Origin: Streptomyces sp. NBC_01549
Lineage (GTDB): Bacteria; Actinomycetota; Actinomycetes; Streptomycetales; Streptomycetaceae
DNA length: 64,000 nucleotides
Assembly: GCF_026339955.1 (NCBI RefSeq)
Contig: NZ_JAPEPW010000001.1
Span: 4,087,001 to 4,151,000 of the forward strand
Direction: 5' to 3'
The notes beneath the pieces are model-generated. The model was not told the origin of the DNA. It searched no databases and worked only from the letters and a program-made list of their open reading frames with translations. The position numbers and the translations under genes were made by a program. Shown piece by piece: positions 26,481 through 35,224 of the stretch; the stretch's first letter is position 1, and the number at the start of each line of letters is the position of its first letter.

Positions 26481-27225
26481 GCCGCCGGGGCCGCCCTTCG
26501 TGAGGACGTACACCGCCCCGAACACCTTGAGCGCGGCGATCGTGCACCAGAGGAGGACGACGTGGATCTCTGGGCGGATCTGCGGCAGCGTGATGTGCCA
26601 GAAGCGGCGCCACCAGCCCGCGCCGTCCAGCTCCGCCGCCTCGTACAGCTGCGGGTCGACGCGTTGCAGACCCGCCATGAAGACGACCAGCGGGAAGTCG
26701 ATCTGCACCCACACCATCACGCCCATGACGCTGTAGAGGGCGAAGTCGGGGTCGCCGAGCCAGTCCCGCTGGAGCGAGCCGAGGCCCACCGCCTTCAGGA
26801 GTGCGTTCAGGGAGCCGTTGTCGGGGGCGAGGATCCAGCTCCAGACGATGCCGGCGACGGCGATGGGCAGGACCTGGGGGAGATAGAAGCAGGCACGCAG
26901 GGCGGCGGCGATCCTGCTGCCGAAGTGCTTGCCGACGAAGTCGAAGAGGGCGGCGGCCAGCACGAGCCCGAGGACCGTGGGTACGGCCGCCATGGCGACG
27001 ACCATGAACAGGCTGTGCCGGAAGGACGCCCAGAACTCGGAGTCGTCCATCAACTCGCGGTAGTTGGCGAGCCCCGACCACTCCGGGGAGCCGACACCCT
27101 GCCAGTCGGTGAAGCTCACGCCGGTGTTCATCAGGAACGGGACGACGATCACCGCGAGGAAGGCGAGGACGCCGGGGAGGAGGAAGCGGGCGTAGGAGGA
27201 GTCGGGGCGGCGCGGGCGCGCAGCG
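26481..27225 (-). pseudogene. ABC sugar permease (MalF-type), 5' remnant
   Basis: Encodes most of a sugar ABC transporter inner-membrane protein. It has an N-terminal helix (FLLPGVLAFLAVIVVPFL), the FTDWQGVG and FWASFRHSL segments, several helices and the conserved EAA loop (EAAELDGAGWWRRFWHITLPQIRP). Similarity stops abruptly after VLTKGGPGG near 26481, where the family normally continues with further helices. The reading frame then runs out of phase into LacI sequence. No convincing start codon is present upstream: the frame is open to about 27225, but the first in-frame GTG (27152) lies inside the first helix. Coordinates are therefore approximate at the 5' end. Confidence 0.8.
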
Positions 27226-27229
27226 TTCG

Positions 27230-27243
27230 TCGAATCGTTTCGA
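27230..27243. promoter_or_regulatory. Imperfect LacI-type operator
   Basis: tcgaatcgtttcga is a near-palindrome 8 bp from a perfect one (27252-27267). Paired palindromes in front of a sugar permease are typical of LacI-family control. Confidence 0.5.
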
Positions 27244-27251
27244 TGCGTGAC

Positions 27252-27267
27252 GTCGAAGCGCTTCGAC
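27252..27267. promoter_or_regulatory. Palindromic LacI-type operator
   Basis: gtcgaagcgcttcgac is a perfect 16-bp palindrome with the central CG pair characteristic of LacI/GalR operators. It lies just upstream of the permease remnant. The local LacI gene has lost its DNA-binding domain, so the site may now be unoccupied. Confidence 0.65.
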
Positions 27268-27297
27268 GGGGGAAGGTATGTGGGGGTCCCGGGCGCG

Positions 27298-28638
27298 TCA
27301 ATGGGGTGCGTCGGAATTGGGGCCGAGGGATGGGCGCCGGTTCGACGGGTCGGACGCCGGTGGGATCGCGAGGGAGATCGAGAGGGAGATCGCGAGCGCG
27401 CTACCCGCCGCCGCGACCGGTACGCCGTAGCCCGCCGTCGCCGAGATGTGTTCGACCACCCAGCCGCCGGTCGCCGAGCCGCAGGCGATCCCGCCGAGCA
27501 GGCCGGTCACCGCGAGGGTCATACCCTCGTTCAACCGGCCCTCGGGAGTGCGCCGCTGGACGAGGGCCATGCCGGTGACCATGGTCGGGGCGGTCGCGGC
27601 TCCGGCGAGCAGCAGCGCGCCCGCCAGGGCTGGGAGCGAGCCGGTCAGGGCGGCCGCGAGCAGGGGGAGGGTCAAGAGGGCCGTCATGGCGGCGAGGCAC
27701 AGCGGATGGCGCCGCTCGGCCGGACCGGTCGGCTTCCGTGCCCCGTACAGCAGCCCCGCCACGCACGACCCGGCCGCCTGGAGGGCGAGCACCACGCCCG
27801 CCGCCGAGCGGTGCCCCTGCGCGTCCGCGAAGGCGATCGTGACGACCTCCATCGAACCGAACACGGCACCGGTGGCGAGGAAACAGAGAAGCAGGGGCGG
27901 CATTCCGGGGGCCAGGAGGGGCGACTTGGAGGGGGTACGGGGCTGGGGCGGCGGCTCCGTCGAACGCTGGGCGGCGAAGATCAGCACGCCGGTCATCATC
28001 AGGACGCCGGCCACCAGGGTGCCCGCCTCCGGGAAGAACGTCCCGCACAGGAAGGACGCGCAGACCGGGCCCAGCATGAAACACAGCTCGTCCGCGGCCT
28101 GTTCGAAGGAGTTCGCGGTGTGCGTGGCGGCCGGGTCGTCCCGCAGGAGGTGGGCCCAGCGGGCGCGTGACATGCCGCCGGTGTTGGGTGTGGTGGCGGT
28201 GGCGGCGTACGCGGCGAACAGGGTCCAGTCCGGCGCCCCGAAGCGCACGCACAGCGGCAGCGCGATGCTTCCCAGCAGGGCGAAGGCCGTGGCGGGCACC
28301 GCGATGCGGGCCTGGCCGTGGCGGTCGACGAGCCGTGCGGTCCAGGGGGCGACCAGCGCGGTCGCCGCGAGGCCGGTCGCCGTCACGGCGCCGGCGAGCG
28401 CGTACGAGCCGCGCGAGCCCGCGATCATGATCACCGCGCTGACGCTGAACATGCCCATGGGGAGCCGGGCGAGCAGGTTTCCGACGGTGAAGGCGCGGGC
28501 GCCGGGGATGGTGAAGAGACGGTGGTACGGGGAGCGCCGCGAGACCTCGCGGCGAGGGCGGAAGTCGACGGCGATCGCGGTGTCGCCGGTGACAGTGAGG
28601 AGCTGTACGGGCGGTTGTCCGGAGGGCTGTTGCGGCAT
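27298..28638 (-). CDS. MFS transporter
   Basis: A 446-residue major facilitator superfamily protein with about twelve hydrophobic segments. It starts at ATG 28638 (MPQQPSGQPPV). Its first helix begins near residue 45 (FTVGNLLARLPMGMFSVSAVIMI), and the loop APWTARLVDRHGQAR matches the MFS signature between helices 2 and 3. A soluble Pro-rich central loop (around residue 230) separates the two halves. Likely an exporter of a small molecule; substrate unknown. It is divergent from a LysR regulator 80 bp away, the classic layout of a regulator controlling its neighbour. Its 3' end is only 30 bp from the operator region of the permease remnant. Confidence 0.85.
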   Translation of the reverse strand: MPQQPSGQPPVQLLTVTGDTAIAVDFRPRREVSRRSPYHRLFTIPGARAFTVGNLLARLPMGMFSVSAVIMIAGSRGSYALAGAVTATGLAATALVAPWTARLVDRHGQARIAVPATAFALLGSIALPLCVRFGAPDWTLFAAYAATATTPNTGGMSRARWAHLLRDDPAATHTANSFEQAADELCFMLGPVCASFLCGTFFPEAGTLVAGVLMMTGVLIFAAQRSTEPPPQPRTPSKSPLLAPGMPPLLLCFLATGAVFGSMEVVTIAFADAQGHRSAAGVVLALQAAGSCVAGLLYGARKPTGPAERRHPLCLAAMTALLTLPLLAAALTGSLPALAGALLLAGAATAPTMVTGMALVQRRTPEGRLNEGMTLAVTGLLGGIACGSATGGWVVEHISATAGYGVPVAAAGSALAISLSISLAIPPASDPSNRRPSLGPNSDAPH

Positions 28639-28718
28639 GGCTCAACCGTCGCCGGGGGCGGGGCGGACGGTCCAACACCTATTCCGTGGTGATTGACGCA
28701 CCTGCGTTGTAGGTTCGC

Positions 28719-29726
28719 GTGATGCCCGCCCCTGCCGACCGCTCTCTCGGCCTCCCGCACCGTCATCTCGACCCCCGACTCCTGCGCGGATTCCTCGTCG
28801 TCGCCGAGGAACTGCACTTCACGCGGGCCGCCGCCCGCCTGTACGTCGCCCAACAGGCCCTCAGCCGTGACATCCGGCGACTGGAGCGTGAACTCGGGGC
28901 GGAGCTGTTCGTGCGGACGACCCGGCAGGTGACGCCGACCGCCGACGGTGAGCGGCTGCTGCCGTACGCGCGGCGTGTGCTGGAGGCGCAGGACGCGCTG
29001 CTGTCCGCGTTCGCGGGGGACGGCCCTGAGCGGCCGCTGCTCGTCGACGTCAACTCCCCGGGCCTCGTCTCCGGCCGCGTCCTGGACCGGGCCCGTGCGC
29101 TCGCGCCCGACTGCGAGCTGATGGCCCGCTTCGAGAGCGGGCTCACCGGCGCGGCGGGGGAGATCCTCGCGGGGCGCCTGGACGCGTCGTTCGGACGGTT
29201 CGCGGGCCTCGATCCGGCGGTCAGGGCCCGGCTCGAACAGCAGCCCGTACGGTACGAGCCGATGGCCGTCGTGCTGCCCGAGGATCACCGTCTCGCCGCC
29301 CTGGACGTGGTGCCGCTCGACGCGCTCGCCGGCGAGACCGTGTACGCCGGGGCGGGGAATCCGCGGACGCGGGAGTGGACCGACCTCGCGCTTCACCTTT
29401 TCGAGGGACGCGGTATCGCGCTGGCGCCGCCCGCGCCGGTGGCCCTCGGGGCCGATGAGTTCCGGCGGGTCATGGCCAAGAAGCGGAATCCTGTCCTCGC
29501 TGTGGTGGATTTTCCGGCCATGTCTGAAACCGTGCGGAAACCCCTTGTTGGACCAGTTCCGTTGTCACCCGTGTCACTGGTGTGGCGAAAGGGGCTGGTG
29601 CACCCCGGGATCGATGCCCTTCGACGCGCCGCCGGAGAGCTGGCTGCCGAGGAGGGGTGGCTGACGCGCCCTGCGGACGGTTGGATTCCGGCCAGCGACG
29701 AGCTGGTGATGGCGGGGCAGGATTGA
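28719..29726 (+). CDS. LysR family transcriptional regulator
   Basis: A 335-residue LysR-type regulator. The N-terminal winged helix-turn-helix is seen in LLRGFLVVAEELHFTRAAARLYVAQQALSRDIRRLE (about residues 19-55), followed by the usual long linker helix. An effector-binding domain completes the protein. Start is GTG 28719 or ATG 28722, which are adjacent codons. Divergent from the MFS gene; it probably activates or represses that transporter in response to the transporter's substrate. The effector cannot be guessed. Confidence 0.9.
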   Translation: MMPAPADRSLGLPHRHLDPRLLRGFLVVAEELHFTRAAARLYVAQQALSRDIRRLERELGAELFVRTTRQVTPTADGERLLPYARRVLEAQDALLSAFAGDGPERPLLVDVNSPGLVSGRVLDRARALAPDCELMARFESGLTGAAGEILAGRLDASFGRFAGLDPAVRARLEQQPVRYEPMAVVLPEDHRLAALDVVPLDALAGETVYAGAGNPRTREWTDLALHLFEGRGIALAPPAPVALGADEFRRVMAKKRNPVLAVVDFPAMSETVRKPLVGPVPLSPVSLVWRKGLVHPGIDALRRAAGELAAEEGWLTRPADGWIPASDELVMAGQD

Positions 29727-29879
29727 CACATAAGCACACGGGTCTTCCCCATGCGCTACATTCATGGTCCGGGTGCAGTGTGGTAAAGGGGGGCGCTCGG
29801 GACGAGTGGGGGCTCGTTCCGGACGACATGTACGTAATGCCCGGAGTCGTGCGCGCACCCGAAACCTGTCCCTGGGGGG

Positions 29880-31853
29880 ATGTGCGTGCACGTGGAGAAG
29901 TGGCGAAAAGACGCCCAACCTGATCACCGAGATGTCGCTCGGCCGGACGGGCGTGGAGCCGGAGAGCCGGCCGCGCCGACGGGGTCCGGAGAGTCCGTGG
30001 TGTGGCCCGAGGCCGCCCGCGCGACGTCGACGTGGCCTCAGATCGGAAGTGGCGCCGCCGTGCGGCTCGCCGCGGAAGCGGAATCCGACACCGATGTCGA
30101 ACGCGGTGTCGAAAGAGAGTCTGGAGCTGGCGCGGAAGGCCGCTCGGGCGCCGATGCGAGAACTGGGGCGGAACGTGGATCGGCTACGGCGGACGCCTTC
30201 GGCGCGGACCGGTCGCCGGGTGCGGACCGTTCGTCCGGTGCCGGGCGCCGGCCGGGCGTTGAACGACGGTTCGGTGTGGACCGTCCGGTGAGCGCGGACG
30301 ACGACGCGGGCGCCGACCGTCCTGACGCCGACCGTTCTGACGCCGAGCGTCACGACGAGGCGAACCATGGGGAAGAGACCGGCCCGCGGGCCGGGTCGAC
30401 CGACGGTGCCGGGGCGGCCGACCGGCCCGCCGGGCCGCGTGGCCCTGCGGGAGCGGATCGCGGAGAACAGGCTGACCTGCGGGCCGGGGCGGTCGCCCGC
30501 ACCAGGCTGGCCGACTGGGCCGGCGCGGTCGGCCGTGCCGAGGCGGACCGTCGTGCCGGGGTCGTCGACCGGGCGGCCGGACCGGACGGCCTTGCCGGGG
30601 TGCCCGGCCGGCCCACCGGACGCGAGGACGGCACCGGGTTGTCCGATCAGCCCGCTGCACCCGACTCCAGTGCCGGGGTGCCCGACCAGCCCGCCGCGCG
30701 GCGTGAACGCACCGCGCCGGATCACCTCCCCGGAGTACCTGAACAGCCCGCCGGACCGCGCGACCGCGCCGGAGCCGATGGCCGCGTCGGCAAGGACGAG
30801 CGGCCGGCCACGAGCGGCTGGCCGGACGCGCGCAGGCGCCCCGACATCCTGGGCCGCCCGGACGCCCTGGGCCGCCCGGACGCCCTGGGCCGCCCAGAGA
30901 CCCTGGGCCGCCCAGAGCCCCTCGGCCGTTCCGATACGCCTGGCCGACCCGAGAGGGGAGGCTGGCCGGTCGCGGACCGCAGGGCGGACACGCTCGGCCG
31001 GTTCGAGGCGGACGGCCGGTCGACCGCGGGCCGCGGGGCCGACACGCCCGGCGGCCCGGCGGCCCCGCCCCGGGAGCGGTCCGGTGAACCGGGACACACC
31101 CACGATCCGCACGAGGTGACGGTTCAGCTCGACGGAGTCGGACGGCGGAAGACGGAGGACTGGCTGGTCCGGCAGGCCAAGGACGCCCCGGGGGTCCAGG
31201 ACGGCTCGGACGGCCCGGTGTTCGTCGACGAGTCCGGCCGCCGCAGCCGCAGGTTCCGTCGGCTCGGCGTCCTCGTCGGCGTCGCCTGCGCCGTGTACGC
31301 CGTCGTCATCGTCGCCACGCTCCTGTCCGGCAACTCCAACGCGCCCTGGCTGCCCGTGCCCGGCCAGCAGGACGACACGCCGGCCGGGAAGGTCGAGACC
31401 TCACCGCTGCCCACCGACTCGGTGTCACCGTCCGGCTCGAGCAGCGCCGCGCCCGGCGCGAGCGCCTCGGTGAGCGACGGTACGGCCCCGGCACCGGGCG
31501 TCAGCCCGGCACCGGGCGCCTCCGCGAGCGCCACCGACCCGGGCACGTCCGCGGACCCGAAGCCCTCGACGTCCGTCACCACCAAGCCGAAACCGAGCAC
31601 CAGCACCACCAAGGACCCCGTCACCCCGCCGTCTCCCCCGGTGTCCGCCTCGCCCGACCCCAGCCCCTCGGAGGACGGCGCGGCCTCGCCGAGCCCCGCG
31701 GAGAGCACGGTCGGCGCCGGCGGCACCGGCACGGTCGCCGACAGCCCCGTGGAACCGGGCCCCGTCGCGTCCGAGACCGGCATCACCGACTCCTCGTCCC
31801 CGGAGAACCCGAAGAGCCCGGCGACTCCGCAGAACCTGGAGAACATCCTCTGA
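29880..31853 (+). CDS. Low-complexity single-pass membrane protein
   Basis: A 657-residue protein of unknown function. The long N-terminal cytoplasmic part is disordered and rich in Arg, Asp, Gly and Pro, including an LGRPDA-type hexapeptide repeat (DNA repeat at 30849-30920). One transmembrane helix follows near residues 460-482 (LGVLVGVACAVYAVVIVATLL). The remaining C-terminus is Ser/Thr/Pro-rich and extracytoplasmic. Start is ATG 29880 directly behind a GGGGG run; a nearby GTG is possible. It overlaps the next gene by one base. In other Streptomyces the equivalent gene, as I recall, precedes a deacetylase/glycosyltransferase; here that partner is truncated. Confidence 0.8.
   Translation: MCVHVEKWRKDAQPDHRDVARPDGRGAGEPAAPTGSGESVVWPEAARATSTWPQIGSGAAVRLAAEAESDTDVERGVERESGAGAEGRSGADARTGAERGSATADAFGADRSPGADRSSGAGRRPGVERRFGVDRPVSADDDAGADRPDADRSDAERHDEANHGEETGPRAGSTDGAGAADRPAGPRGPAGADRGEQADLRAGAVARTRLADWAGAVGRAEADRRAGVVDRAAGPDGLAGVPGRPTGREDGTGLSDQPAAPDSSAGVPDQPAARRERTAPDHLPGVPEQPAGPRDRAGADGRVGKDERPATSGWPDARRRPDILGRPDALGRPDALGRPETLGRPEPLGRSDTPGRPERGGWPVADRRADTLGRFEADGRSTAGRGADTPGGPAAPPRERSGEPGHTHDPHEVTVQLDGVGRRKTEDWLVRQAKDAPGVQDGSDGPVFVDESGRRSRRFRRLGVLVGVACAVYAVVIVATLLSGNSNAPWLPVPGQQDDTPAGKVETSPLPTDSVSPSGSSSAAPGASASVSDGTAPAPGVSPAPGASASATDPGTSADPKPSTSVTTKPKPSTSTTKDPVTPPSPPVSASPDPSPSEDGAASPSPAESTVGAGGTGTVADSPVEPGPVASETGITDSSSPENPKSPATPQNLENIL
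30849..30920 (+). repeat. 18-bp coding tandem repeat, four units
   Basis: Four back-to-back 18-bp units beginning ctgggccgcc, encoding LGRPDA, LGRPDA, LGRPET and LGRPEP. A fifth, degenerate unit follows (LGRSDT). The first two units are identical. Confidence 0.9.
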
Positions 31854-32120
31854 TGGCATCCCGCACCAACGCGCACGGGCCCGCTCCCCGTGCGCGGCGT
31901 CCGGCACCCGATGTCCGGCGCCGACGGCTGCCCATGCGCTATCTGCTGCCCTCGCTGCTCCTCGTCGCCATGCTGGCGATGCTGATGCTGCGCGGCTATG
32001 TGCACAGCGAGATCCTCGCCGACCACCGCATCCAGCCCGAGGCCGCCACCGACAAGGTGCCGGAGAAGATCCTCGACGGCGGCCCGGTCATCGACACCCG
32101 CGGCGGCCGCACGAACAGCC
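31853..32120 (+). pseudogene. Bifunctional polysaccharide deacetylase/glycosyltransferase, 5' remnant
   Basis: Starts at ATG 31853, overlapping the previous stop by one base, and encodes a basic N-terminus, one membrane helix (RYLLPSLLLVAMLAMLML) and the sequence up to TRGGRTNSLR. From synteny and this N-terminal pattern I infer the start of a large deacetylase/family-2 glycosyltransferase. That protein should continue into a NodB-type catalytic domain (the TFDDGP motif), which is absent. At about 32120 the sequence switches to an acyltransferase 3' end in a different frame; the fused frame stops at 32164 after 103 residues. Confidence 0.7.
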
Positions 32121-32415
32121 TGAGAACCGTGCCGTCACGATCTACCTCTGGCACAACATGCTGATCATGGCCGCGGTCCCGATCATCGACCAGGCCTACA
32201 ACCTCCCCTTCATGCAGAGCGACGGGGCGGTGACGGCGCTGGACTCGACGTACACGCTGTGGACGTTCCTCCTGGTGTGGCCGCTGATCGGCCTGACGAT
32301 CGTGGCCTTCGGCTGGATCGAGGACATCGCCGCCAAGCGCAGCCCGAGGCTGTGGCCCAACGGAGCGGAGACGAAAGCGAAGAGGGGCGCCTCGCGGGGC
32401 AGCCACCGGGTCTAG
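32121..32415 (+). pseudogene. Membrane acyltransferase (acyltransferase 3 type), 3' remnant
   Basis: Encodes only the C-terminal part of a multi-spanning acyltransferase. ENRAVTIYLWHNMLIMAAVP is the characteristic segment near the end of such enzymes. Another membrane helix (LWTFLLVWPLIGLTIVAFGW) and a basic tail follow, with a normal stop at 32415. The catalytic His in the first third of the family is missing. The join to the deacetylase fragment lies at about 32118-32122. A short frame from ATG 32158 is open but would make only about 85 residues. Confidence 0.75.
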
Positions 32416-32582
32416 CCGCGGGGAACCCGCAGTCCTCACCGTCGCCCCCGCGCTCCCGTGAGAGCAACGTTCCTTTCCGGTCACTCACAGCCACAGCCTC
32501 GAAACGCGCCCTCCCTACCTTCGGGACTCAGTCAGTCGTTGTACGACACCTGGGCACCGCACCGGAGAACCGTGGAGGCGTC

Positions 32583-33962
32583 ATGACAGCCCCTAGTACA
32601 GCCCCCGCACCGAGCAGGGGAGGCCGCTGGATCCAGGAGTGGGATCCGGAGGACGAGACCTTCTGGAAAGAGACGGGTGAGAAGGTCGCCCGGCGGAATC
32701 TGCTCTTCTCCGTGCTCTCCGAGCACATCGGGTTCTCGATCTGGACCATGTGGTCGGTGATGGTGCTCTTCATGGGCCCCGAGTACGGGCTCACCCCGGC
32801 CGACAAGTTCATGCTCACCTCGATGGTGACGCTGGTCGGGGCCGTGGTGCGGGTGCCGTACACCTTCGCGGTGGCGATCTTCGGCGGCCGGAACTGGACC
32901 ATCGTCTCGGCGAGCCTGCTGCTCGTCCCGAGCGTCGCCGCGTTCGCGGTGATGAAGCCGGGAACCTCGTTCAACACCTTCCTGCTGGTCGGGCTGCTCG
33001 CCGGCATCGGCGGCGGCAACTTCGCCTCGAGCATGACCAACATCAACGCCTTCTTCCCGTTGCGGAAGAAGGGCTGGGCGCTCGGCCTCAACGCCGGCGG
33101 CGGAAACATCGGCGTGCCCGTCATCCAGCTCGTGGCGCTCGCGATCATCGGCGCGAGCGGGGGACCGAGGGTCCTGCTGGGGATCTACATTCCGCTGATC
33201 ATCGTCGCCGCCGTGCTCGCCGCCGTCTACATGGACAACATCGCGTCCGTGAAGAACGACACCGGCGCCGCCAAGGACGCGGCGAAGGACGCCCACACCT
33301 GGATCATGTCCTTCCTCTACGTCGGCACCTTCGGGTCGTTCATCGGCTACAGCTTCGCCTTCGGGCAGGTGCTGCAGAACCAGTTCGGGCGTACTCCGCT
33401 GCAGGCGGCGTACGTCACCTTCATCGGCCCGCTGCTCGGCTCGCTGATCCGGCCCGTGGGCGGCTGGCTGGCCGACCGCTACGGCGGGGCCCGCATCACG
33501 CTGTGGAACTTCGTCGCCATGGCCGGCGCGACCGGTGTCATCGTCGTCGCCTCCACCCAGAAGTCGCTGCCCCTGTTCACGATCGCGTTCATCGCGCTGT
33601 TCGTGCTCACCGGCCTCGGCAACGGCTCGACGTACAAGATGATCCCCGGCATCTTCCAGGCCAAGGCCGTCGCCAAGGGCCTCGAAGGGGAGGAGGCGGC
33701 CTCCTACGGACGGCGGCTGTCCGGCGCCTCCATGGGCCTCATCGGCGCGGTGGGCGCGCTCGGCGGCGTCGGCATCAACCTCGCCTTCCGGCAGTCCTTC
33801 CTGTCCTACGGCTCCGGCACCGGCGCCTTCGTGGCCTTCCTCGCCTTCTACGCGGTGTGCTTCCTGGTGACCTGGGCCGTATACCTTCGCAGTCCCGCCA
33901 CGCAGCCCCGGACGACCGCGGCCGCAGAGGCGAAGCCGCAGCTCAGCTACGTCGAGGTCTGA
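32583..33962 (+). CDS. narK: Nitrate/nitrite transporter NarK
   Basis: A 459-residue major facilitator protein of the NarK/NRT family with about twelve helices. Signature features are the nitrate motif regions GGNFASSMTNINAFFPLRKKGWALGLNAGGGNIG and LTGLGNGSTYKMIPGIFQAKA. Start is ATG 32583, with GGAGG 8 bases upstream. Imports nitrate or exports nitrite. The HemD-like regulator nnaR follows 101 bp downstream, tying the pair to nitrate assimilation. Confidence 0.93.
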   Translation: MTAPSTAPAPSRGGRWIQEWDPEDETFWKETGEKVARRNLLFSVLSEHIGFSIWTMWSVMVLFMGPEYGLTPADKFMLTSMVTLVGAVVRVPYTFAVAIFGGRNWTIVSASLLLVPSVAAFAVMKPGTSFNTFLLVGLLAGIGGGNFASSMTNINAFFPLRKKGWALGLNAGGGNIGVPVIQLVALAIIGASGGPRVLLGIYIPLIIVAAVLAAVYMDNIASVKNDTGAAKDAAKDAHTWIMSFLYVGTFGSFIGYSFAFGQVLQNQFGRTPLQAAYVTFIGPLLGSLIRPVGGWLADRYGGARITLWNFVAMAGATGVIVVASTQKSLPLFTIAFIALFVLTGLGNGSTYKMIPGIFQAKAVAKGLEGEEAASYGRRLSGASMGLIGAVGALGGVGINLAFRQSFLSYGSGTGAFVAFLAFYAVCFLVTWAVYLRSPATQPRTTAAAEAKPQLSYVEV

Positions 33963-34063
33963 CGTAACACGGGCGACATCAAGGGGAACCGAGCCTGTCA
34001 CGTGGCGTTGACAGGCTCGGTCGGCGGTGACCGTACGTAGACCCCCAGCGCGAGACGAGAGCC

Positions 34064-35224
34064 ATGGACGACGAACAGCAGCGACCGGCCGGGCAGGGCT
34101 GCGGCCCCCTCGCGGGGTTCACCGTGGGCGTGACGGCCGCGCGTCGGGCCGACGAACTCGGAGCACTGCTCCAGCGGCGCGGCGCCGCCGTCCAGCACGC
34201 GCCCGCCCTGCGCATCGTGCCGCTCGCCGACGACAGCGAACTGCTCGCCGCCACCAAGGACCTCATCGACCAGGCGCCGGACATCGTGGTGGCCACCACC
34301 GCGATCGGCTTCCGCGGCTGGATCGAGGCCGCCGACGGGTGGGGGCTCGGCGAGACCCTGCTCGGGCGGCTGCGCGGAGTCGAACTGCTCGCGCGCGGAC
34401 CCAAGGTCAAGGGCGCCATTCGCGCCCAGGGGCTGACCGAGGAGTGGTCGCCCACCTCCGAGTCCATGGCCGAGGTGCTGGACCGGCTCCTGGAGGAGGG
34501 TGTCGAGGGCCGCCGTATCGCCGTACAACTGCACGGCGAGCCGCTGCCCGGGTTCGTGGAGTCGCTGCGGGCCGCCGGAGCCGAGGTCGTGGGAGTCCCC
34601 GTCTACCGGTGGATGCCGCCGGAGGACATCGGGCCCGTCGACCGGCTCCTCGACGCCACCGTCACCCGCGGCCTGGACGCGCTCACCTTCACCAGCGCGC
34701 CCGCCGCCGCCTCCCTGCTGTCCAGGGCCGAGGACCGCGGCCTGCTGTCCGAACTCCTCGCCGCCCTCCACCACGACGTCCTGCCCGCCTGCGTCGGCCC
34801 CGTCACCGCGCTCCCTTTGCAGGCGCACGGCGTCGACACCGTCCAGCCCGAACGCTTCCGGCTCGGCCCCCTCGTCCAGCTGCTCTGCCAGGAACTCCCC
34901 GGCCGGGCCCGCACGTTGCCCGTCGCCGGCCACCGGGTCGAGATCCGCGGCCACGCCGTGATGGTCGACGGGGCGCTGCGGCCGGTACCGCCGGCCGGGA
35001 TGTCGCTGCTGCGGGCCCTGTCCCGCCGCCCCGGCTGGGTGGTGGCCCGCGCCGAGCTGCTGCGGGCGCTGCCGGGTGCCGGGCGGGACGAGCACGCCGT
35101 CGAGACGGCCATGGCCCGGCTGCGTACGGCACTTGGCGCGCCCAAGCTCATCCAGACCGTCGTCAAGCGCGGCTACCGGCTCGCGCTCGACCCGGCGGCC
35201 GACTCCAAGTACGCCGACGTATAA
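34064..35224 (+). CDS. nnaR: HemD-like/winged-helix fusion regulator of nitrate and nitrite assimilation
   Basis: A 386-residue fusion. Residues about 15-265 match uroporphyrinogen-III synthase (HemD fold) with GFTVGVTAARRADELGALL and ALTFTSAPAAASLL. Residues about 285-378 form an OmpR/PhoB-type winged helix (LLRALSRRPGWVVARAELLRAL ... AVETAMARLRTAL ... VVKRGYRLAL). This architecture matches NnaR, which acts with GlnR on nitrite-reduction genes in actinobacteria. The HemD part is thought to sense rather than make a tetrapyrrole; siroheme sensing is inference. The 3' end overlaps the convergent gene by 52 bp. Confidence 0.88.
   Translation: MDDEQQRPAGQGCGPLAGFTVGVTAARRADELGALLQRRGAAVQHAPALRIVPLADDSELLAATKDLIDQAPDIVVATTAIGFRGWIEAADGWGLGETLLGRLRGVELLARGPKVKGAIRAQGLTEEWSPTSESMAEVLDRLLEEGVEGRRIAVQLHGEPLPGFVESLRAAGAEVVGVPVYRWMPPEDIGPVDRLLDATVTRGLDALTFTSAPAAASLLSRAEDRGLLSELLAALHHDVLPACVGPVTALPLQAHGVDTVQPERFRLGPLVQLLCQELPGRARTLPVAGHRVEIRGHAVMVDGALRPVPPAGMSLLRALSRRPGWVVARAELLRALPGAGRDEHAVETAMARLRTALGAPKLIQTVVKRGYRLALDPAADSKYADV

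Noticed and set aside
28693..28715. TTGACG/TAGGTT promoter for the LysR gene
   Set aside because: The spacer is only about 11 bp, too short for a standard promoter.
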